NCBI GenBank assembly: GCA_017744495.1
Contig: JAGIBE010000022.1
Location: forward strand, 1 to 48,598
Reading direction: 5' to 3'
Source: Caulobacter sp.
GTDB taxonomy: Bacteria > Pseudomonadota > Alphaproteobacteria > Caulobacterales > Caulobacteraceae
Length of the DNA: 48,598 nucleotides
Positions 39,055 through 46,930 of this stretch are shown piece after piece. A program made the position numbers and the translations under genes. Positions within the stretch are counted from its first letter, which is position 1. Each line of letters begins with the position of its first letter. Under the pieces are notes generated by a model that was given only the letters and a program-made list of their open reading frames with translations, was not told the origin of the DNA and ran no database searches.

Positions 39055-40026
39055 TCAGGCGATCTGGTCCTCACGGCATTGCTCCGGGGCCTTGTCGGGC
39101 CGGAAACGGATCAGGCGCGTGCCGTGCCGGAAGCGGCCGCCCGACACGTGATCGAACGACACCTCGACCACCAGTTCCGGCCGCAGAGGCGTCCATTGGC
39201 TAGAGCGCTCGTCGGACCAGCGGCTGGGCCCGCCGGGAGCGTCGCCGGTGAACCCAGGCGGTCCGGCCAGGGCTTCCAGCCGCCGGGTGAGGGCGGGCTT
39301 GTCGGCCGCCGCCAGCGACGAGGTGAAGCCCACGTGGTTCAGGCGGCCCTCGTCGTCGTACAGGCCCAGCAGCAGCGAGCCGACGAGGTCGCCGTCGCGC
39401 CCATAGCGGAAGCCGCCGACCACGCAGTCGGCCGTCCGCTGCCGCTTGACCTTGATCATCGCCCGCTCGCCCTCCAGGTACGTATCGTCGAGCCGTTTGG
39501 CGACCACGCCTTCCATCCGCCCTTCGTCCAGCCAGGCTTGAGCCTTGGCGCGGTCCTCGGTTCCGCTGTTCAGGATCACGCGAGGGCCGCCGAATCGCGT
39601 GTGGAAGGTCTCCAGCGCCGCGCGGCGCTCGCGCAGCGGCCGGGCGCGGAGGTCTTCGCCTTCAGGCGTCACCAGCATATCGAACAGGGCGTAGGTCGCG
39701 GGTGTCTCCGCCGCCGGTCGCCGAATTCGGCTTTCGGCCGGGTGCAGCCGCATCTGCAGCGCCTCGAACCCCTGGGTCGTGTCGCCGACGATCAGCAGCT
39801 CGCCGTCCAGCGCGAAGCGCCGGACGGGGAGGGCGGCCAGCAGCTCGACCACCTCGGGGAAGTAGCGACCCAGCGGTTTGCCCGATTTGGCCTGTAGGAC
39901 CACCGTCTCGCCGTCGCGAAAGGCTAGACAGCGGAAGCCGTCCAGCTTGGGCTCGAACCGCCAGCCCGCGCCCTCCGGCAGGGTCGAGGCGGATTTGGCC
40001 TCCATGGGCGCGGCGGACATCAACAT
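39055..40026 (-). CDS. ATP-dependent DNA ligase (LigC/LigD ligase-domain type)
   Basis: 323 aa containing the nucleotidyltransferase core and OB domain only. Motif I is EPKLDGFRC with adenylated Lys27. Motif III is YALFDMLV, motif IV is EGVVAKRLD and motif V is AMIKVKRQRTADCVVGG. The OB-fold end is RPELVVEVSFDHVSGGRFRH. Such stand-alone enzymes seal nicks in repair, often with a Ku-dependent or base-excision pathway; no ku or polymerase gene is adjacent. ATG at 40026. Confidence 0.92.
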   Translation of the reverse strand: MLMSAAPMEAKSASTLPEGAGWRFEPKLDGFRCLAFRDGETVVLQAKSGKPLGRYFPEVVELLAALPVRRFALDGELLIVGDTTQGFEALQMRLHPAESRIRRPAAETPATYALFDMLVTPEGEDLRARPLRERRAALETFHTRFGGPRVILNSGTEDRAKAQAWLDEGRMEGVVAKRLDDTYLEGERAMIKVKRQRTADCVVGGFRYGRDGDLVGSLLLGLYDDEGRLNHVGFTSSLAAADKPALTRRLEALAGPPGFTGDAPGGPSRWSDERSSQWTPLRPELVVEVSFDHVSGGRFRHGTRLIRFRPDKAPEQCREDQIA

Positions 40027-40087
40027 GGGGCGGCCTCCCTGAATGTTCAGCCCAGGGAAAAGCCGTCCGGCCGCGCGAGGTTGCGCG

Positions 40088-41044
40088 TCAGTGCGTCGGA
40101 TCGAAATCCGGCGTCTGGGCCTTCACATAGGCTTCCCAGCCGGCGCGGTCGTGGAAATCCAGACCTTTGTCCCAGGCCGCGCCCATGTAGTAGACGAACG
40201 GTTTGCCGGGCTCGACCTTGACCAGGATGAGGTAGTTGTCGGCGTCCTGGCGAACTTCGACCAGGGCCTTGGGATCGACCATCAGGGCGATGCCCATGGT
40301 GCCCTTCACCGGGTCGGTGGGCTCCCAGTACGAGACGCGGCCCGCGCCCAGCGCTTCCTTGGTGAACACGCCGCCGGCGCCCTGGTGGGTGGCCTTGCGC
40401 TTGCTGATGCCGATGCCGACGATCAGCGGGCCCGGCTTGTCGGAGCTGATGGTCGAGACCATTCGCGTGAAATTGGTGCCCAGGGGCAGGGTGAAGGTGC
40501 GCGTCTCCCAGACCTTGCGGTCCACGTCGACCGGCCACGGCGCGTAGTCGACCTTGAACTGGGCGACGTCACCGCCGGTCTTGAGGATCTCGTAGGACTT
40601 CCAGTTACGCGAGGTCCACAGCTTGTTGTCCTGCCAGACGCCCAGCCCGCCCGCGCCGCGGAAGGTGTTGACGTCGTAGAAGTCCAGGCCCTCGCCGTGG
40701 AACGAATGCTGGTCGCCCGTGCGCAACTGACGATCCATGAATGGCCAGCGGACGTTCTTGCCCCAGGCGTCGATGCCCGAGGTTGAGGGCGGCTCGGCCG
40801 CCTGCAGCGCAGGACCATAGATGCGGTGCGCGGTGCGGTCGTTCTCCCAGAGGATGTCGTCGTAACGGTAGTCGGCATAGACCACGACGGCGCGGGGCTT
40901 CTGGCCCTCAGCGTCGGGCTTCGGCAGCGGCTTTACGATCGGCGGCATCACCGGCTGAACTGGGGCCTGAGCCAGGACCGTGCGGGGGAGGGCCGCAGGC
41001 GTCAGGGCGAGGGCCAGGGCGAGCGAAAGCAAGGGCTTGGTCAT
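40088..41044 (-). CDS. Exported DUF4861 protein of the pectin module
   Basis: 318 aa with a signal peptide (LLSLALALALTPAALPRTVLA). Landmarks WENDRTAHRIYGPALQA, IDAWGKNVRWPFMDRQL, HGEGLDFYDVN and GGLGVWQDNKLW are those of DUF4861, a carbohydrate-linked family often found in pectin or alginate utilisation loci. Enzymatic activity is not established. It lies 25 bases after the gntR gene, so it is co-transcribed and probably acts on periplasmic uronate oligosaccharides. Confidence 0.85.
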   Translation of the reverse strand: MTKPLLSLALALALTPAALPRTVLAQAPVQPVMPPIVKPLPKPDAEGQKPRAVVVYADYRYDDILWENDRTAHRIYGPALQAAEPPSTSGIDAWGKNVRWPFMDRQLRTGDQHSFHGEGLDFYDVNTFRGAGGLGVWQDNKLWTSRNWKSYEILKTGGDVAQFKVDYAPWPVDVDRKVWETRTFTLPLGTNFTRMVSTISSDKPGPLIVGIGISKRKATHQGAGGVFTKEALGAGRVSYWEPTDPVKGTMGIALMVDPKALVEVRQDADNYLILVKVEPGKPFVYYMGAAWDKGLDFHDRAGWEAYVKAQTPDFDPTH

Positions 41045-41069
41045 CGGCGACCTCGTGACGGTGTAAGGG

Positions 41070-41831
41070 TCAGATTTCGGTGCGCCGAGCCAGCTCGCGT
41101 CGCTGCTCGGCCATTTTCTGGCGGGTCTGCTGGAGAGCGTCCAACTCGGTTACGGCCAGCAGATCGTCGATCACCTGGGCCAGGTGGGCGTGGATCGCCT
41201 GGCGGGCCGTCTTGGGATCGCGCTGGCGCAGGGCGGCGACGATCTGACGGTGCTCCTCGACGAAGTCGCCGCCGCCGTGGGCGCGGGCCCGGCGCAGCAT
41301 GGCCGTGCAGCTCGGCGACTGTTGGCGCAGGGTCCACAGATCCTCCACGCCGGCCTCGATCGCGGCGTTGCCTGTGGCGCGGGCGATGGCCAGGTGGAAT
41401 TCCTGCTCCAGCCGTTCCACCTCGTCCGGCGCGAAGCTGCGGGCCATCTGGCCGACGATCTGGTCCAGATGGGCCAGGTTGTCGTCGGTGACGGTGGCGG
41501 CCGAAAGGGCGCACGCCTCACCCTCGAACAGACGCCGCGCCTCGGTCAGCTCCAGCGCCCCGACTTCGACCTCGGACGGATCGTCCACGCCCGGCGCGGC
41601 GACGGCGTTGACATAGACGCCCGATCCCTGGCGCGCCTCGACCAGACCCTGGAACTCCAAGGCGATCATCGCGTCGCGGATGGTCGGACGACTCACGCCG
41701 AAGTCATCGGCCAGTTCACGTTCGGACGGCAGCTTGTCGCCCGGCCCGTAGCGGCCGTCATTGATGGACGTGGCGATCGCCCTGGCGATCTGCTGATACA
41801 GCTTCTGAGGGTCTTGAGCGCTGGTGGTCAT
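41070..41831 (-). CDS. GntR/FadR-family regulator of the pectin module
   Basis: 253 aa. The N-terminal winged helix has YGPGDKLPSERELADDFGVS and RPTIRDAMIALEFQGLVE, and the C-terminal FCD domain has EFHLAIARATGNAAIEAGVE and the metal/ligand histidines (HLAQVIDD). It resembles regulators of uronate catabolism. ATG at 41831 is taken because AGGA lies seven to eight bases upstream; in-frame starts further up would translate the hairpin element. It probably binds the repeated TGGCnTTACCAA motif in the kduI/receptor interval, as inferred from location. Confidence 0.87.
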   Translation of the reverse strand: MTTSAQDPQKLYQQIARAIATSINDGRYGPGDKLPSERELADDFGVSRPTIRDAMIALEFQGLVEARQGSGVYVNAVAAPGVDDPSEVEVGALELTEARRLFEGEACALSAATVTDDNLAHLDQIVGQMARSFAPDEVERLEQEFHLAIARATGNAAIEAGVEDLWTLRQQSPSCTAMLRRARAHGGGDFVEEHRQIVAALRQRDPKTARQAIHAHLAQVIDDLLAVTELDALQQTRQKMAEQRRELARRTEI

Positions 41832-41843
41832 GTCGATCATCCT

Positions 41844-41893
41844 AGAGCGTGGCAGCCGAAAGTGGATGCCGGTTTCGGCGCTAGCCACGCTCT
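41844..41893. repeat. Hairpin element, family E copy 2; likely terminator/separator
   Basis: The arms AGAGCGTGGC (41844-41853) and GCCACGCTCT (41884-41893) are perfect complements. The core CCGAAAGTG (41856-41864) and CGGTTTCGGCG (41870-41880) is that of the element at 35956. Placed between GH105 and gntR, it may reduce read-through between them. Confidence 0.82.
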
Positions 41894-41946
41894 AAATGCT
41901 TGAAAGGAGCCCGAACGGGCTCCGGCGGGGACGGACGAAGGGGCAA

Positions 41947-43155
41947 TCAGCGGCGAGGCTTGGCGACCACAGGCGGCAGGCGGGCCACCTCGCTGGCGGC
42001 CAGCAGGAAGGCGCCGACGCCATACAGCTGAGTGTCGTCCGGGCCCACCTGGTCGGGCGCGGCGCCCACGCGCTGCACCCAACCCAGCTTGCCGTCGGGC
42101 TCGACCGCGGCGGTCAGGGCGGTCCAGCCCTTGTCGATCGCCGGACGGTACTGGGCGGCGGGCAGCAGGCCGTGGTTCACGCCCCAGGCCAGGCCATAAA
42201 CGAAGAAGCCCGTGCCGCTGGTCTCGGGCGTCTTCTGCGGCTCCAGCAACGACACCGGCCAGTAGCCTTGAGCGCCTTGCAGTGTGACGATCTTGGCGGC
42301 CATCTGCTTGAACAGCGCCTCGTAGCGCGGCCGGCTGGGATGGTCCTTGGGCAGATCTTGCAGAATGCGGGCGATCCCCGCGAAGGCCCAGCCGTTGCCT
42401 CGGCCCCAGAAGATCTTGGCGCCGGCGTCGCTGCGCTTGGCGATGAAGCGGCTGTCGCGGAAATAGAGGTGGTCGGTCTTGTCGTAGAGCAGCTCGGTGG
42501 TCGCCCAGAACTCGCTGTCGGCATGAGCCAGGTAGCGCGGGTCCTTGGTCTCCTTGCTCAGGGCGATCCAGGCGGGCGGGGCCATGAAGATGGCGTCGCT
42601 CCAGCACCAGCGCGCCTGGCAGTAGGGATCGCCGCCTTGCGGGGGCTTGGCCTCGAAGCCCAGGTCGACGTGCGACGGATCGGCCAGGACGGCGTCGAAC
42701 CGAGCGCGGGTCGGCGCCAGCTTGGCCGGGTCGTGGGTGCGGGCGGCCGACCAGATCCACACGGCGCTGGTGGCGTCGGCGTCGGCATGCCGCGGGCGCT
42801 TGTCGAAGCCCCAGCCTTCCTTCTCGCCGTGGGCGAGGATGGCGTCGGCGTATTTCGGCTGCTTGGAGACGTCCGCATAGGCGGTCAGGCCGATGTAAAA
42901 GGCCGCCTGGATCCAGTCGCGCGGCGCTTCGGTATCGCGGCGGAACTGCGAGGCGGGCACGTAGTCGAAGTTGTCCATGTGGGCCAGCTGCCAGTCAGCC
43001 ACATGGGCGCCGGCGGCCAGGACGGCGGCGTTGGCCGGCGCCTTCGCCGCAACAACGGGCTTGGCGCCGGATTGGGCGGGCGTCGCGGCGCAGGCGGCCA
43101 GCGGGCCCAGTAGGGCGGCGGTGGCCAGAAGCGCTCCGGTTAGGCGTCGCAACAT
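41947..43155 (-). CDS. GH105 unsaturated rhamnogalacturonyl hydrolase, predicted lipoprotein
   Basis: 402 aa. The (alpha/alpha)6-barrel family GH88/105 is indicated by RDWIQAAFYIGLTAYADV, WCWSDAIFMAPPAWIAL, IFWGRGNGWAFAGIARIL, TSGTGFFVYGLAWGVNHG and DDTQLYGVGAFLLAASEVA. The enzyme removes the unsaturated uronic acid from lyase-produced pectin or rhamnogalacturonan oligosaccharides. The signal ends in LLGPLAAC, a lipobox, so it is probably anchored in a membrane. ATG at 43155 is preferred over TTG at 43170. It is downstream of kduI in one operon (gap 46). Confidence 0.9.
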   Translation of the reverse strand: MLRRLTGALLATAALLGPLAACAATPAQSGAKPVVAAKAPANAAVLAAGAHVADWQLAHMDNFDYVPASQFRRDTEAPRDWIQAAFYIGLTAYADVSKQPKYADAILAHGEKEGWGFDKRPRHADADATSAVWIWSAARTHDPAKLAPTRARFDAVLADPSHVDLGFEAKPPQGGDPYCQARWCWSDAIFMAPPAWIALSKETKDPRYLAHADSEFWATTELLYDKTDHLYFRDSRFIAKRSDAGAKIFWGRGNGWAFAGIARILQDLPKDHPSRPRYEALFKQMAAKIVTLQGAQGYWPVSLLEPQKTPETSGTGFFVYGLAWGVNHGLLPAAQYRPAIDKGWTALTAAVEPDGKLGWVQRVGAAPDQVGPDDTQLYGVGAFLLAASEVARLPPVVAKPRR

Positions 43156-43201
43156 CGTCTCGTCTCCCAAGTCGTTCTTGTTTTTGTAGCGTCCGCCTCG
43201 C

Positions 43202-44065
43202 CTAGCGCAGGTCGGCCAGGGTCAGGTGATCCATGTCGTCGAAGTCCAGGTTCTCGCCGCCCATCGACCAGACGAAGCGGTAGTCCGAGGTGCCCACCCC
43301 GCTGTGCATCGACCAGCTGGGCGAGAACACCGCCTCGCCGTCGTCCATGAACACGGTCCGGGGATTGGTCGGCTCGCCCATGATGTGCATCACTCGGGCG
43401 GGGGCGGCGTCGAAATACATGTAGATCTCGCTGCGTCGCCCATGGGTGTGGGGCGGCATGGTGTTCCACACGTTGCCGGGCGCCAGTTCGGTGAACCCCA
43501 TGACCAGCTGGCAGGTCTCGACCAGGCCAGGGCGGATGCTCTGGCGGATAACCCGGCGGTTGGCGGTCTTCTGGTCGCCGGCCTGGATTTCGCGGGCCTC
43601 GGTCTTGCGCACCACCTTGCTGGGATGGGCGGCGTGGGCGGGATAGCTGACGAAGTAGAACTTGGCCGGCGCATCGACCGAAGCGCTGGCGAAGGTCACG
43701 GCCCGGACGCCGCGCCCGACATACAGGCTGTCCAGACTGTCGAGCTCGTGCCGCGCGCCGTCCAGCTCGATCCAGCCGGGACCGCCGATGTTGATCACGC
43801 CCAGTTCGCGACGCTCGCAGAAGTAGTCCGAGGCGAGGCGCCGGTCGGTGGGCAAGGGTAGGGGAGCGGCCAGGGGTGCGGCTGAACCCACCACGGCCCG
43901 ATCGACCTCGACATAGGTCATGGACACCTGGCCGGAGCGGAACAGGTCGCTGATCACGAAGGTGTCGCGGATGTCCTGGGCGGTCATGCGGCCCAGGCCC
44001 TCGCGGTCCGTACTGGGGCGGAAGTTCATGCCGGACGCCGTCGCGTGCGGTGCTGTGCGGATCAT
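43202..44065 (-). CDS. kduI: 5-dehydro-4-deoxy-D-glucuronate isomerase
   Basis: 287 aa, a KduI cupin that isomerises 4-deoxy-L-threo-5-hexosulose uronate to 2,5-diketo-3-deoxygluconate in pectin catabolism. The metal site is in MPPHTHGRRSEIYMYFD with a later His in WSMHSGVG. Conserved SDYFCERRELGVINIGGPGW also fits. ATG at 44065 has GAGGGG directly upstream; a TTG at 44089 is possible. It uses the product released by GH105 just downstream. It diverges from the TonB receptor across a 285-base A/T-richer promoter region. Confidence 0.94.
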   Translation of the reverse strand: MIRTAPHATASGMNFRPSTDREGLGRMTAQDIRDTFVISDLFRSGQVSMTYVEVDRAVVGSAAPLAAPLPLPTDRRLASDYFCERRELGVINIGGPGWIELDGARHELDSLDSLYVGRGVRAVTFASASVDAPAKFYFVSYPAHAAHPSKVVRKTEAREIQAGDQKTANRRVIRQSIRPGLVETCQLVMGFTELAPGNVWNTMPPHTHGRRSEIYMYFDAAPARVMHIMGEPTNPRTVFMDDGEAVFSPSWSMHSGVGTSDYRFVWSMGGENLDFDDMDHLTLADLR

Positions 44066-44090
44066 ACGCCCCTCGATCTCTGTGACCAAT

Positions 44091-44106
44091 CTGGCATTAC
44101 CAATTT
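44091..44106. promoter_or_regulatory. Operator-like motif, copy 1 (kduI side)
   Basis: CTGGCATTACCAATTT lies 26 bases before the kduI start and shares TGGCnTTACCAAnTT with the copy at 44272-44287. ACCAAT also occurs just upstream. FadR-type GntR proteins bind short palindromes of similar type, so this is a candidate site for the module's regulator. Confidence 0.55.
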
Positions 44107-44220
44107 GCCGCCCGGTCGCAAGGCTAAATGACCATATTCGAAGCCCAGACGCAAAGGCATCGTTGCGGGTAGGGCTCGGTCATCTAAAAAGTCTCGTTAT
44201 TTCAGTTATTTGCGTAAGTT

Positions 44221-44234
44221 TGACAACGATGTCA
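44221..44234. promoter_or_regulatory. LacI-type operator-like palindrome
   Basis: TGACAACGATGTCA is symmetric at 12 of 14 positions around a central CG, the hallmark of LacI-family operators. It lies eight bases before the -35 element of the receptor gene. No LacI gene is in the window. Confidence 0.5.
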
Positions 44235-44242
44235 TCACCTAC

Positions 44243-44273
44243 TTGACAATTTATCTAGTCGGTAGCCTATTTT
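44243..44273 (+). promoter_or_regulatory. Promoter of the pectin-module TonB receptor
   Basis: A perfect TTGACA -35 (44243-44248) is followed, 16-19 bases later, by a T/A-rich -10 zone (CCTATTTT, 44266-44273). The second operator-like motif overlaps its downstream edge, so binding there would repress. Confidence 0.55.
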
Positions 44274-44287
44274 GGCCTTACCAAATT
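44272..44287. promoter_or_regulatory. Operator-like motif, copy 2 (receptor side)
   Basis: TTGGCCTTACCAAATT contains a TTGG-N5-CCAA inverted repeat, shares TGGCnTTACCAA with 44091-44106 and overlaps the probable -10 of the receptor promoter. Confidence 0.55.
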
Positions 44288-44350
44288 GAGCGCTCGTAAT
44301 TGACCGAAATGAACCGGCTGGGCGCAGGCGAGGAAGCGAGGGGAAAGATC

Positions 44351-46771
44351 ATGAGAACAATTCAACGCGCCCTGCTGGCGTCGACCGCCGTGATGGCCGT
44401 CGTGGCGGGGGCGGGCGTCGCCCAGGCCCAGTCCGACCCGTCGTCGGTCCAGCTAGAAGAGATTATCGTCACCTCGACCAAGCGCGCCGAACGCCTTCAG
44501 GATGTGCCGGTCTCGGTGACGGCCCTGACCCAGGACGTAGTCGAGCGCAACAACGTCCGCGAACTGGGCGACCTGGTGAAGCTGTCGCCGGGCCTGTCGA
44601 TCGACTACGGCTCGCAGCCGGGTAATTTCAGCATCAAGATGCGCGGCATCGGCACCTTCTCGAACGGCATCGCCGTCGAGTCGGACGTGGCCGTGGTCAT
44701 CGACGATGTGCCGATCGGCTTCCAGGCCGCGGCCTTCAAGGATCTGATCGACGTCGAGCGCGTGGAGGTGCTGCGCGGCCCGCAGTCGACCCTGTTCGGC
44801 AAAAGCGCTATCGCCGGCGTGCTGAACATCGTCACCGCCGCGCCCTCGGACACCTTCGGCGGCAAGGCCATGGCCCTGGTCACCGACGACGGCGAGAAGC
44901 GCTTGGGCTTCACCGTCACCGGTCCGATCAGCGACACGGTGCGCATGCGCCTGACCGTGTCCAAGAGCGATTACGACGGCAACCTCAAGAACCTGACCAC
45001 CGGCAAGAACGTCAACGGCAGCTCGGGCCTGACCGCCACCGCCAAGATCGAGTGGACCCCGACCGAGAACCTCAAGCTCAGCCTGGCGCCGCGCTTCAAC
45101 CACAACGTCTCTAGCTGTTGCGCCAGCGCCATCACCGAGCTGACCCCGGGCCTGTTCTACCAGGGCGAGCCGGCCTTCCCGGCGACCCTGACCCTGCGCG
45201 GCATCACCATCGACAAGAACAACCACTTCATTCGCGCCGACGACCGCATCGGGGGCGGCAATTCCGAGGTGTTCGGCGGCACGGCTCGCCTGGACTACGA
45301 CTTCGGCGAGGGCTCGGTCCTGAAGGGCCATACCTTCTCGTCGATCACCTCGGCCGATGGCTGGAAGATGCGCGACTTCCAGGACATCGACGGCACCGAC
45401 CAGCCGTTCCTGCTGGGCTTCCCGGTCGCCAGCCCCTCGGGCGTCAACAGCGGCGCGGTGATCAACGGCTATTTCCACGCCAAGTCGATGACCCAGGAAT
45501 TCCGCCTGACCTCGCCGGGCGACACCCGTTTCCGCTACGTGGCCGGCCTCTGGTACGCCAAGAACGACCTGGACCGGTTCCTGAACCGCGGTCCGGTGCT
45601 GCAGCTGGCCCGCTACCTCGCCGAAAGCACCAACGAGAACTATTCGGCCTACACCAACGCCACCTTCGACGTGACCGACAAGCTCAGCCTGACCGGCGGC
45701 GCGCGCTGGAATCGCCAGAAGATCAGCTACAACTTCGACAAGACCATCTTCGCCAGCACCACGCCGGGCGCGGCCACCACCCATCAGTATTTCGGCAAGT
45801 CCGACCAGGACGATGCGGTGACCGGCAAGGTCGGTGTCCAGTACAAGTGGACGCCCGACATCATGACCTTCGCCACCTATTCGACGGGCTACAAGGGCCA
45901 GGCCTATGACCTGGTCAGCACCTTCGACGCGAAGATCGCCGCCCAGATGCCGGTGCCGCCCGAGACCGCCAAGAACATCGAGCTGGGTTTCAAGAGCAGC
46001 CTGCTGGATCGCCGGGTCTACTTCAACGCCACCCTGTTCCGAGCCGACTATCACGGCTTCCAGACCTCGGTGACCTCGTTCCTGCCGGACGGCACGTTCC
46101 TGACCTTCCTCAACAGCATCGGGCATCTGCGCACCCAGGGCCTGGAACTGGACGCGGTGGCGCGGATCACCTCGAACTTCCGCCTCAACGGCGCCTTCGC
46201 CTACACCGACGCCACGGTCGTCGATTTCCCGAACGGCCCTTGCTATTCGGGCCAGCCGCTGGATCCGGCCTCGCCGCTGCCGGTGGGACAGGTGGGCGCG
46301 CCCCTGACCTGCTACACCGCCCTGCAGCCGATCGTGGCCGGCAAGCCGCAGACGGTCAGCGGCCGCCTGCAGAACCTGCACGGCGCGCATTTGAACAACG
46401 TGCCCAAGTACAAGTTCAGCATCGGCGGCCAGTACGACATCGACTTCCCGGAAAGCGTGCCCTTCAAGGGCTTCGTCGGCGTCAATGTCCGCTGGCAGGA
46501 CGACATCAACTTCGCCCTCAGCCAGGACCCACGCACGATCCAGAAGGCCTACAGCATCACCGACCTGAACCTCGGGATCGCCGATCGGGACGGCAAGTAC
46601 AAGCTGACCGCCTTCGCCACCAACCTGTTCGACAAGCGCTACGCCCAGGGCCTGGGCAACGGCACCTCGGGCTACAGCAACCCAGCCATCCCGACGGCCC
46701 AGGGCAAAACCTGGTTCCCCGGCCGCGATGCGTTCCGTTACTTCGGCGCCCGCCTGGACGTAAACTTCTAG
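44351..46771 (+). CDS. TonB-dependent receptor for pectin/rhamnogalacturonan oligosaccharides
   Basis: 806 aa. A signal peptide (LLASTAVMAVVAGAGVAQAQ) is followed by a TonB box (LEEIIVTSTKRAERLQDVPV). A plug domain follows (LVKLSPGLSIDYGSQPGNFS, MRGIGTFSNGIAVESDVAV, VEVLRGPQSTLFGKSAIAGV), then a barrel ending in YFGARLDVNF with the terminal Phe. The plug is of the general nutrient-receptor class, not the siderophore class. Its divergent placement from kduI and GH105 makes uronate oligosaccharides the likely cargo. ATG at 44351 with GAGGGGAAAG upstream begins the signal peptide; a TTG at 44300 is rejected. Confidence 0.9.
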   Translation: MRTIQRALLASTAVMAVVAGAGVAQAQSDPSSVQLEEIIVTSTKRAERLQDVPVSVTALTQDVVERNNVRELGDLVKLSPGLSIDYGSQPGNFSIKMRGIGTFSNGIAVESDVAVVIDDVPIGFQAAAFKDLIDVERVEVLRGPQSTLFGKSAIAGVLNIVTAAPSDTFGGKAMALVTDDGEKRLGFTVTGPISDTVRMRLTVSKSDYDGNLKNLTTGKNVNGSSGLTATAKIEWTPTENLKLSLAPRFNHNVSSCCASAITELTPGLFYQGEPAFPATLTLRGITIDKNNHFIRADDRIGGGNSEVFGGTARLDYDFGEGSVLKGHTFSSITSADGWKMRDFQDIDGTDQPFLLGFPVASPSGVNSGAVINGYFHAKSMTQEFRLTSPGDTRFRYVAGLWYAKNDLDRFLNRGPVLQLARYLAESTNENYSAYTNATFDVTDKLSLTGGARWNRQKISYNFDKTIFASTTPGAATTHQYFGKSDQDDAVTGKVGVQYKWTPDIMTFATYSTGYKGQAYDLVSTFDAKIAAQMPVPPETAKNIELGFKSSLLDRRVYFNATLFRADYHGFQTSVTSFLPDGTFLTFLNSIGHLRTQGLELDAVARITSNFRLNGAFAYTDATVVDFPNGPCYSGQPLDPASPLPVGQVGAPLTCYTALQPIVAGKPQTVSGRLQNLHGAHLNNVPKYKFSIGGQYDIDFPESVPFKGFVGVNVRWQDDINFALSQDPRTIQKAYSITDLNLGIADRDGKYKLTAFATNLFDKRYAQGLGNGTSGYSNPAIPTAQGKTWFPGRDAFRYFGARLDVNF

Positions 46772-46798
46772 TCCTCCTCGATTCATCCCCCACTGAAG

Positions 46799-46834
46799 GG
46801 CCGGGCCGCCTCGAGCGCGCCCGGCCAATTTTTT
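46799..46834 (+). terminator. Rho-independent terminator after the TonB receptor
   Basis: The stem GGCCGGGC/GCCCGGCC (46799-46806 with 46819-46826) has a 12-base loop and is followed by AA and six T residues. It is 27 bases after the stop codon. Confidence 0.9.
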
Positions 46835-46930
46835 GCGCGCCGCTAGGTTGGTCGCTCGTCACGGGACGGATCGCCTGTGCTATTGCCGCGCTCTTGCTGG
46901 CGAACTTCCGCCTGAACGAGTGCGACCCGA

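Noticed and set aside
44453..46828. 791-codon minus-strand frame opposite the TonB receptor gene
   Set aside because: A shadow of the receptor's codon bias; no family pattern, no start signal.
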